DNA of 6,525 nt from an uncultured Eubacteriales bacterium (GTDB lineage Bacteria; Bacillota; Clostridia; Christensenellales; UBA1242): positions 1 through 6,525 of the forward strand of contig CADBPU010000084.1 of assembly GCA_902796635.1 (NCBI GenBank), in the 5' to 3' direction. Both the position numbers and the translations under genes were made by a program. Below the pieces are notes generated by a model. That model saw nothing but the letters and a program-made list of their open reading frames with translations, had not been told where the DNA came from and searched no databases. Shown here piece after piece: positions 1 to 5,648 of this stretch; the first letter of the stretch is position 1; every line of letters begins with the position of its first letter.

Positions 1-366
1 TGTTTTTTTCAAAATTTTGTAATATTTTTTTACTAGACCATCTTTTCCTTGCATGGCAAGAATTTCAATTGGCATTGCAAAATCTTGCATGCTGGCATAA
101 AGTCTAATACTTTTTTTTGCAACCATTTTTAATTTTAAGTAAAGTTCAAATGGTTCATTTACAACTTGATAATTTTCAATTTGTAAAAGTTTTTTTTCAA
201 ACTTTTTTATTATATTTTTACTATCATACAAATAGCAAACAGAGAGAAGTGGGAATCTACCAAAAGATATGTTTAGATTTTTTTCGTCTTTTGTAAACAC
301 ACAAAAAGAAGTCAAGTCATCATTCTTGACCACTTCAAAAAGTTGTTTTGCTTCTTCTTGTGTCAT
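1..366 (-). CDS. Hypothetical protein, possibly ankyrin-like, 3' end beyond window
   Basis: I read an open frame of 122 codons from an ATG at 366 to the window edge with no stop, so the C-terminal part is missing. The start is supported by AGGAG at 374-370, which overlaps the TGA of the upstream coiled-coil gene. The spacer of 3 nt is short. The product is basic and helical, with no signal peptide or membrane segment. It opens with an amphipathic helix (residues 4-15, EEAKQLFEVVKN), then an acidic turn, then the segment FGRFPLLSVCYLY at about 35-47 and a basic helix (KNIIKKFEKKLL, about 50-61). The order helix, turn, small-residue-rich hydrophobic helix resembles a degenerate ankyrin repeat, where TPLH is typical, but no canonical repeat is present. 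It is the fourth gene of the leftward operon, 7 bp after its neighbour. I do not recognise its function. The coding call is firm and the fold suggestion is weak. Confidence 0.85.
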   Translation of the reverse strand, partial: MTQEEAKQLFEVVKNDDLTSFCVFTKDEKNLNISFGRFPLLSVCYLYDSKNIIKKFEKKLLQIENYQVVNEPFELYLKLKMVAKKSIRLYASMQDFAMPIEILAMQGKDGLVKKYYKILKKT

Positions 367-373
367 ACTCTCC

Positions 374-1090
374 TCACTTTTTTGTTTTTACGCCCCTTTC
401 CTTCGCCCACGCATCTATTAAATCAAAAATATATTGCTCGTTGACATCTTTTTTTTCTGTTATGTTTTTTAATAACTGATTTGTATTATTATAACTTTCA
501 ACAAGTTCAGCAATATTTGATTTTTCATCTAGCAAAGTTTCAAGCACACTTTCACTTTTATCTTTAATACTACTAATTTTTTCATCATTATTTTTTAATG
601 AAACAGCAATATCTCTGTTGATATATTCATTTATTTTTTGAACATTTGTGTTATATGCTTCAAGATTTTTTTCCAAATCCTTCAAGTTATACATCTTTTT
701 CTTTTGTTCTACGATTGCATCAAGTTTTTCAATTTGTTCGTTTGCTCTTTTTTCAATTTCATCAATTTTGTTTATTTTATTTTCAATTCCATCAAAAATT
801 TGTATCAAATTTTGCATTTTTTCATTAAATTTATCAGTTTTTTGCTTAAAAGCATCAATTTGAGAAGATAAATCCTTTGATTTTTCAAACTGCTTTGAAA
901 GGTCAGCATAAATTGCATCCAACTTTTTTTGGATGTTGCCATCAAAAGATGTGCTCAGTTGCTGGATATCTGCTCTCATACTTTCATAGGTGTCTGCAAA
1001 ACTTCTCAAATTTTGCTCTATTGGAGTAAAAAGATTTCTATATTCCACAAAAGCGTCAATAAGTTCTTTTACTTTTACTTCATTTTCCAT
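374..1090 (-). CDS. Coiled-coil protein of unknown function
   Basis: This is a 238-residue, highly charged, almost wholly helical protein with no cysteine and no signal peptide or membrane segment, so it is probably cytoplasmic. Residues about 20-200 look like an extended coiled coil. One stretch gives a near-perfect a/d heptad: I102, I106, I109, (E113), A116, I120, L123, V127. A second helical part (about 135-210) is rich in asparagine and lysine. The C-terminus ends in a short helix holding the only tryptophan (FDLIDAWAKERGVK, about 222-235), which may be a docking tail. The ATG at 1090 is preceded by GAGAGG at 1104-1099 (8-nt spacer). The start overlaps the last 11 bp of the helicase gene, so translation is probably coupled. 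It ends in TGA. A scaffold or partner of the helicase is plausible from gene order only. Coiled-coil composition makes homology calls unreliable. Confidence 0.88.
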   Translation of the reverse strand: MENEVKVKELIDAFVEYRNLFTPIEQNLRSFADTYESMRADIQQLSTSFDGNIQKKLDAIYADLSKQFEKSKDLSSQIDAFKQKTDKFNEKMQNLIQIFDGIENKINKIDEIEKRANEQIEKLDAIVEQKKKMYNLKDLEKNLEAYNTNVQKINEYINRDIAVSLKNNDEKISSIKDKSESVLETLLDEKSNIAELVESYNNTNQLLKNITEKKDVNEQYIFDLIDAWAKERGVKTKK

Positions 1091-3494
1091 TTTTATTACC
1101 TCTCAAATTTTTCAATTTGCTATTAATATACTTTTGATTTTGTTTAGCGTTGTTCATATCATTTTTAATAGTTTCCAAAATAAAATCTTGTGCAACGTCA
1201 TTATCTTTCATATCAACAAAATATTTAACTATTTCATAATTCAGGTTTGATTGGTCTTGTCCACTTACGGCATCCATGAATTCAATTAATATTTTATCGT
1301 TTGACAACGTAAACTGTTTTTTTGCTTCATCTAGAAGTCCTGCTTGCCAAAACTTTATTCCCGCATCGCGATACTTTCCTTGGCTGACATATTTTTCAAA
1401 AATATCAATTTTTATAAGTTGATTTTTTCTTACAATATCATCAATAATTTTGTCAGCAGCAAATCTAGCATTGTCAAATTGTTCAAGTTTGATAAAATCT
1501 GAAATTCTATCAAGATATTCTTGTTGCGTAAATTCCACTTTACCAACAGTGTTCAAAAGGCATTCAACAAATTTTTGTTTTGTTTTTATTTCAAATTCTT
1601 TTTCAAAAAATTTTGAAAATAATTCAAGGTTTTTATCTTCAATTACAAACAAATTTTGTTTTGCTCTTGAAAGTCCAACATAAAAAACATTGAAATAATA
1701 TCTAAAAACAGAGTTTTCGTCAGCGGTTTTTCTGTTCAAAATCATTCTGCCTAGTTGTTGCCATTTTTCGTTATTATCACTAAGTAAATTATACAGCAAA
1801 ACCGAATCTCTTTCAAGTCCTTTGATTTCGGCAACAGTCAAAATTTCTTGATTTTTTAATAATTCCCTTAATTCCTTTTTCTTTTGCTCGGTTGCTACAA
1901 CAATGGTGAACGTGTCAAACTTGTTTTTTGCAACATCTTTAATTGTTCCACTTTCTTTACAAAAAACTGCTTTTGTTTTTGTAACTGTTTCAACTCCAAC
2001 ACCTGTTGTCACAAAATTATGAGTTCCAAAAGTTCTAACATTAATTTTTTCTAATTCATCAATAACGTCCTGTATCTTTTTAGTATTTCTATAATTGTTT
2101 TTCAATTCAGCAACCGAAATTATATCTTTTTCATATAAAAGATTTTTCAAATAACTAAAACTAAAATATGAGGGGTTTATCATTTGCAATGCATCACCTG
2201 TGCAAAATAGTTTTAATGAAATTTCCTTGAATAATTTTAATGTAATTTGTGAAAAATCCTGTACCTCGTCTGCAATGATTAGCGAATATCGTGGTATATG
2301 TGTTATGTCTTTTGACATTTCCCAACTTGCAAGATTATTATTTGTCATGTTATTTTCATGTAAATATTTTTCATAATCTTTTGCAAGGTTATATATTATT
2401 TCACATTCTTGTTTTGAAAAACTATTCTTTCTTAGTTCTACAAACTCATCTTGCGTTATGCGTCTGTCATCTTTGCAAAATCCAAAGACAATACCAAAGA
2501 TTTCTTTGTATATGATTTCATTTGACAAATGTTTTAGTTTTGATAATTGATTTTCAATATTGTAATTTTTTATGTTTGGCAAATAAATCTTTGAAAAATG
2601 ATTTTCGTCAGCAAATTGCTTCTGTGAGTAGTATTTTGTATATAAATCTGCAATTAAAAAATAATCTACATTGCTTTCAAAAAAGCAAACAATTTTTTCT
2701 AGTTTATTGTATACGTCTTCATCGTTTGCAAACAAAAATACTCCCAAATAGTTTTCTATCGCGGTTTTTTTGTCGTCAGTCAAAAATAGTACCTTGTTTT
2801 CTTTTAACTTTTTCAAAAACTCAACAACATTATTTTTGAAAGCTTCTATTTTAAGTTTTGTATCTGTCAATAGACCACGAGAAAAAGTTGTGTATAAAAC
2901 TTTTCCACCATAATTTTTTAATGCACACCAAACAAGTTTTTCAATGCACACGTTTGTTTTGCCACTACCTGCCACACCTTGAACAATAACATTTTTGTCT
3001 GCTAATTTAATTAGTTCTAACTGCTCATTTGAAAGCAAAGGAAAATTTATGCCATGCGTATCAAAAAGTCTATACTTTTTTTTGCAATTTTCTTCCAAAT
3101 TTACTGATGAATATAAATTGACCTTGAATTTACTTTTTTTTAATAAATAACTTTTTATTCTAGTATCATTTTGTCTAATTTGATAATCGTTGTTCAAATA
3201 TTTAACAAAAATTATTTCAGTTGCACTATGTATGCCATGATTTGGATTAATTTTTACTAAAAAGCAAAATGCTTTATCTTCCGTTTCTATCTTAAAAAAT
3301 TGTTTATTATTCAAATATTTTTCTAAATTATCAAAATTCTTTGCAATTGATTCTGCTATTTTAGACACAAAAAAGTCCACATTTATGATGTGCTTTGTTT
3401 CGTTCAAAAAGTTATCCGTTTTACTGAAAATAAATTGATTTGATAAAACAATGATATCAGTATCAACGTCAATGGACTTTATATACGTGCTCAC
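1080..3494 (-). CDS. UvrD/Rep-like superfamily 1 helicase with C-terminal helical repeats
   Basis: This is an 804-residue protein with the SF1 (UvrD/PcrA/Rep-type) ATPase motifs in order. They are a Q-motif-like element at 151-164 (Q158), Walker A GVAGSGKT 173-180, a motif Ia region near 199-208, Walker B/DExxQ-type box ADEVQD 408-413, motif III GDALQ 433-437, motif IV NNYRNTKK 466-473, motif V AEIKGLERDSV 555-565 and motif VI VGLSRAKQNL 606-615 with the arginine finger at R610. The motor should therefore be ATP-competent and couple hydrolysis to movement on a nucleic acid. Whether that is DNA or RNA cannot be told. Residues 1-150 form an N-terminal domain I do not recognise. Residues about 655-775 form TPR-like helical pairs (for example DFIKLEQFDNARFAADKI and AGIKFWQAGLLDEAKKQF), suggesting a protein-binding tail absent from standard UvrD. 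The start is GTG at 3494, chosen because AGGAG at 3504-3500 lies 5 nt upstream. The gap to the release-factor-like gene is 11 bp. It ends in TGA inside the next gene. Confidence 0.93.
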   Translation of the reverse strand: MSTYIKSIDVDTDIIVLSNQFIFSKTDNFLNETKHIINVDFFVSKIAESIAKNFDNLEKYLNNKQFFKIETEDKAFCFLVKINPNHGIHSATEIIFVKYLNNDYQIRQNDTRIKSYLLKKSKFKVNLYSSVNLEENCKKKYRLFDTHGINFPLLSNEQLELIKLADKNVIVQGVAGSGKTNVCIEKLVWCALKNYGGKVLYTTFSRGLLTDTKLKIEAFKNNVVEFLKKLKENKVLFLTDDKKTAIENYLGVFLFANDEDVYNKLEKIVCFFESNVDYFLIADLYTKYYSQKQFADENHFSKIYLPNIKNYNIENQLSKLKHLSNEIIYKEIFGIVFGFCKDDRRITQDEFVELRKNSFSKQECEIIYNLAKDYEKYLHENNMTNNNLASWEMSKDITHIPRYSLIIADEVQDFSQITLKLFKEISLKLFCTGDALQMINPSYFSFSYLKNLLYEKDIISVAELKNNYRNTKKIQDVIDELEKINVRTFGTHNFVTTGVGVETVTKTKAVFCKESGTIKDVAKNKFDTFTIVVATEQKKKELRELLKNQEILTVAEIKGLERDSVLLYNLLSDNNEKWQQLGRMILNRKTADENSVFRYYFNVFYVGLSRAKQNLFVIEDKNLELFSKFFEKEFEIKTKQKFVECLLNTVGKVEFTQQEYLDRISDFIKLEQFDNARFAADKIIDDIVRKNQLIKIDIFEKYVSQGKYRDAGIKFWQAGLLDEAKKQFTLSNDKILIEFMDAVSGQDQSNLNYEIVKYFVDMKDNDVAQDFILETIKNDMNNAKQNQKYINSKLKNLRGNKNGK

Positions 3495-3499
3495 TTTTT

Positions 3500-3504
3500 C
3501 TCCT
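3500..3504 (-). promoter_or_regulatory. Ribosome binding site fixing the GTG start of the helicase
   Basis: AGGAG is followed by five A residues and then GTG at 3494-3492. It sits in the 11-bp gap just after the TAA of the release-factor-like gene, and it decides the unusual GTG start of the helicase. Confidence 0.85.
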
Positions 3505-3505
3505 T

Positions 3506-4429
3506 TTATAATTTATTGCCGTCAACAAAATCTTGCAAACTTATATTTTGTTTTGTTGAAACATTTGTAATGGTCATATTATTATAGTCATATTTTTTAA
3601 CTACGGATTTATTTGTATATTTCTTTTTTGATTTTTGCAATTCCTTTTCATAATTATTATCAAAGTATTTATTCACTTTTTCACGCAAGTTTACATACGC
3701 CCTTTGCCTATTTTGAAATTGACTTCTTTCGTCTTGACAAGTGACAACAATATTTGTTGGCAAATGTGTCATACGTATTGCGGTAGAAACTTTGTTTACA
3801 TTTTGTCCGCCTGCTCCATTAGACCTATAAACATCTATTTTTATATCTTTATCGTCAAAAGAAGCAACGCTTTTAGAAATAGTTGGGTACACAAGCACAA
3901 AAACGGAGCACCCATCTGTGTTGTGATATCCATTTTCTCCTACAAATTGCTTAAAACAATTTTTGCCAATTACTTCAAGTTTATAGCAGTTTTCACTTTG
4001 ATTTGACTTGGCAATCTCATATTGATTTTTATTGCAATAATTTTGATAACCTGACAAGATATCTAATGATAATTTATTTGATTGATTTGATGGGTGTATT
4101 ATCTCTATTGTTGCTTTTTCAGTTTCTGCATCTAACATTAAAACCGATTTTGTCAATTCTTCAATCATAATTTTTATGTCTCTATCAAGTTCTAGAAAAT
4201 CATTATTCTTAATGCTCAAAATACTTTTGGTTTCATTATATTTTTTAAGTAGTGCCAAGTAATTTTCGTATTGAGTTTTTATAGGGGCTATTTCTTTCAT
4301 CCTTTTTTCAAGACGCCGTGAAAGTGCAGTGTCCATCATGACTTCTTCAAGACATAAATCATTAGCACATTGCTCGTATTCTTTTATCAAAACATCTATT
4401 CTTTTGGAGATATTATCATCAATTCCCAT
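3506..4429 (-). CDS. Divergent class-I peptide chain release factor homologue lacking the codon-reading tripeptide
   Basis: This is a 307-residue relative of RF1/RF2, which are usually about 350-370 residues. Class-I factors hydrolyse peptidyl-tRNA on the ribosome with a GGQ loop. Here GAGGQNVNKV (205-214, G207-G208-Q209) is intact, followed by RMTHLPTNIVV (219-229) and CQDERSQFQN (231-240), both typical of domain 3. Residues 1-100 match the charged helical domain 1, including an ELDRDIKIMIEEL stretch. Domain 2 is degenerate. The region that should read HRVQRV-PAT (RF1) or SPF (RF2) is instead NCFKQFVGENGYHNTDGC (157-174), with two residues apparently deleted, so PAT/SPF aligns with VGE. The conserved GTGGDEA segment is also lost (near 111-118). 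The C-terminus stops about 20-30 residues early, after DGNKL. It is therefore neither prfA nor prfB, and it is longer than PrfH, which lacks domain 1. I expect a GGQ hydrolase without stop-codon specificity. It is the first gene of a four-gene operon, with no Shine-Dalgarno before its ATG. It ends in TAA. Confidence 0.9.
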   Translation of the reverse strand: MGIDDNISKRIDVLIKEYEQCANDLCLEEVMMDTALSRRLEKRMKEIAPIKTQYENYLALLKKYNETKSILSIKNNDFLELDRDIKIMIEELTKSVLMLDAETEKATIEIIHPSNQSNKLSLDILSGYQNYCNKNQYEIAKSNQSENCYKLEVIGKNCFKQFVGENGYHNTDGCSVFVLVYPTISKSVASFDDKDIKIDVYRSNGAGGQNVNKVSTAIRMTHLPTNIVVTCQDERSQFQNRQRAYVNLREKVNKYFDNNYEKELQKSKKKYTNKSVVKKYDYNNMTITNVSTKQNISLQDFVDGNKL

Positions 4430-4463
4430 ATAAAAAATATATCACAAAAATGTATTTTTTCAA
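4429..4463 (-). promoter_or_regulatory. Extended -10 promoter predicted to give a leaderless mRNA for the four-gene operon
   Basis: Reading the minus strand, TTGAAA (4463-4458) is followed 16 nt later by TATATT (4441-4436). A TG dinucleotide (4444-4443) sits one base before it, which is the extended -10 arrangement. Six bases then lead to the A of the ATG at 4429, where transcription would be expected to start. No Shine-Dalgarno-like sequence lies upstream of that ATG, which fits leaderless translation of the release-factor-like gene. AT-rich DNA produces chance -10 matches, so confidence is moderate. Confidence 0.5.
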
Positions 4464-4477
4464 ACAAATATGTGATA
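4440..4477. promoter_or_regulatory. Possible operator: inverted 7-mers flanking the operon -35
   Basis: TATCACA at 4440-4446 and its perfect inverse TGTGATA at 4471-4477 are separated by 24 bp, with centres 31 bp apart, about three helical turns. The left copy overlaps the TG and first base of the extended -10, and the right copy lies just upstream of the -35. This placement suits a repressor or regulator binding on one DNA face. It rests on two 7-mers only and could be chance. Confidence 0.25.
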
Positions 4478-4514
4478 GTAAAAAATTGCAATTAAAATAT
4501 GTTAAATATTATTA

Positions 4515-4542
4515 TAAAAAAGACTACAAATTGTAGTCTTTT
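4515..4542 (-). terminator. Intrinsic terminator of the 310-residue protein gene
   Basis: A perfect inverted repeat centred on 4530 pairs 4518-4529 with 4531-4542 (core AGACTACAA/TTGTAGTCT). In the minus direction it runs into six U residues (4521-4516). It begins 22 bp after the TAA of the 310-residue gene and lies before the operon promoter, so it separates the two leftward transcription units. The stem has few G-C pairs. On the plus strand the run of T is only four, so activity there would be weak. Confidence 0.75.
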
Positions 4543-4564
4543 CAAAAAAAATGTAAAACAAGTA

Positions 4565-5497
4565 TTATTCAATGTTTTGAATTCTGTTTGCTTCAATTTT
4601 GAAATTATATTTTTTTGCAAAATGGTGATTAAAAGCATCAATATATTCTAGATAAAAATTATTATCAAACACAAAAGTATTCACAAATTCGCCAAAATAT
4701 TGTGCCAAATGCTCAATTTTTGCTTTTGCTCTTAGATTTTGTGACAAACATCTCTTTGCTTCTTCATAATCTCTTGATTTGATGCACTGTAAAAAATATA
4801 GTGGCAAAATGTTTATATTAAAATCTCTATTTGGTGCATTATTCATATAAACAGCATATTCGTCAATCTTTTTTATATCTTCATCAATAGAAAAAATTTC
4901 AACAAGTCCATGCCCTGCAACATCATACAAATTTGTTAGTACCTTGAAACCATTTTCAGTTGGCTCAATAACAGCACTATCAAGACATATTATTTCCGCA
5001 AAATTATTGTTAAAGACTATTGACTTTTCTTCTTCATCTTTTCCAAAAAGTTTGATTACAAAATAATTATTAACAAGTTCCGAAATCTCTGCATTGACAA
5101 TTTCAAAATCATATTTTTGAGAAAACAAAACTTGATTTTCTGTTTCTATTTCTACTACTCCATTTTGAAAAAAAGTAAAAATTTGTTCATTTTTTACTAT
5201 TTTTTGGCATTTTTTTTGCAAAAAACACTCATTTTTACATAAAAATCTCAAAATATACTGCTGTTCTTTCATTTTTACAATTTGCAAATTTTCTCCAAAA
5301 GCCATATATTCATCATCAACAAATTTAAGTTTTCCATGAAAAATATTTGAACCGTTTTCTGTAAAATAAAAGTCAAAATTTATATCTTTTGGCTCATTAA
5401 ATTCCATAACTTTATTATCTATTTTTGAAATATCAAATTTACTATTATTAAACATAACAGTTATTGGCTTTATGCTAGTTAAAACAATTTGAAACAT
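4565..5497 (-). CDS. Hypothetical protein, beta-rich N-terminal part and helical C-terminal domain
   Basis: I do not recognise this 310-residue protein. Residues 1-205 show short alternating hydrophobic strands and turns (for example FQIVLTSIKPITVMF at 2-16 and NNYFVIKLFG at 143-152), suggesting repeated beta-sheet domains of the kind that bind ligands or partners. Residues about 226-296 switch to helices: a PLYFLQCIKSRDYEEAKRCL segment (232-251), then IEHLAQYFGEF (261-271) and an aromatic-rich end. No signal peptide or membrane helix is visible, so it is probably cytoplasmic. Four of its six cysteines are clustered at 87-97 and at 171 (C87, C91, C97, C171) without a clear metal-binding spacing. 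The ATG at 5497 has AGGGG at 5507-5503, five nt upstream. It is a single-gene unit with its own terminator, divergent from the plus-strand regulator-like gene, which may control it. It ends in TAA. Confidence 0.88.
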   Translation of the reverse strand: MFQIVLTSIKPITVMFNNSKFDISKIDNKVMEFNEPKDINFDFYFTENGSNIFHGKLKFVDDEYMAFGENLQIVKMKEQQYILRFLCKNECFLQKKCQKIVKNEQIFTFFQNGVVEIETENQVLFSQKYDFEIVNAEISELVNNYFVIKLFGKDEEEKSIVFNNNFAEIICLDSAVIEPTENGFKVLTNLYDVAGHGLVEIFSIDEDIKKIDEYAVYMNNAPNRDFNINILPLYFLQCIKSRDYEEAKRCLSQNLRAKAKIEHLAQYFGEFVNTFVFDNNFYLEYIDAFNHHFAKKYNFKIEANRIQNIE

Positions 5498-5518
5498 ATT
5501 TACCCCTATTTATATATG

Positions 5519-5531
5519 ATATGAAATTATA
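5519..5531 (-). promoter_or_regulatory. Candidate -10 element for the 310-residue protein gene
   Basis: A consensus TATAAT occurs on the minus strand at 5531-5526. It would start transcription near 5519, leaving a leader of about 22 nt that contains the AGGGG ribosome binding site (5507-5503). No convincing -35 hexamer is found 16-18 bp upstream, so the call rests on the -10 and its position. Confidence 0.4.
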
Positions 5532-5602
5532 TTTGCTCTTAGCACATAAAATATATAATGAAAATACCTTTACATACTTTTATAAATTGCACTTCAAAAT
5601 TA

Positions 5603-5644
5603 TTGTATAAACTTTTTTTTTGTGTAAATAATTTGTTTGTGAGG
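5603..5644 (+). promoter_or_regulatory. Candidate -10 and ribosome binding site for the plus-strand regulator-like gene
   Basis: TATAAA at 5606-5611, directly preceded by TG, is the best -10 in the divergent region, but no good -35 lies at the right distance. An alternative pair is TTGTAT (5603-5608) and TAAATA (5625-5630), 16 bp apart. GAGG at 5641-5644 lies 4 nt before the ATG at 5649 and serves as the ribosome binding site. The T-run at 5613-5621 between them is a homopolymer with no hairpin. Confidence 0.3.
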
Positions 5645-5648
5645 ACTT

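Noticed and set aside
916..935. Small hairpin CATCCAA/TTGGATG
   Set aside because: It lies inside the coiled-coil gene, has only seven base pairs, is not followed by a T-run in either direction, and is explained by ordinary codons.
374..1082. Possible reassignment of UGA, suggested by the odd release factor
   Set aside because: UGA ends both the helicase and the coiled-coil genes in sensible places, and tryptophan is encoded by UGG in the readable proteins, so the standard code fits.
638..1250. Plus-strand open frames rich in F, I, C and S that look like membrane proteins
   Set aside because: They lie antisense to the coiled-coil gene and the 3' end of the helicase gene. Reverse-complemented lysine/glutamate codons give phenylalanine/isoleucine-rich shadows, and none has a ribosome binding site of note.
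3506..4429. Annotation as ordinary prfA (RF1), prfB (RF2) or prfH
   Set aside because: The PxT/SPF and HRVQR motifs are absent, which excludes a typical RF1 or RF2. A recognisable domain 1 and 307 residues exclude a typical PrfH.
4511..4516. Perfect minus-strand TATAAT as the operon promoter
   Set aside because: It lies in the U-run of the terminator and has no -35 hexamer at 16-18 bp. The TTGAAA/TG-TATATT pair nearer the gene is better.
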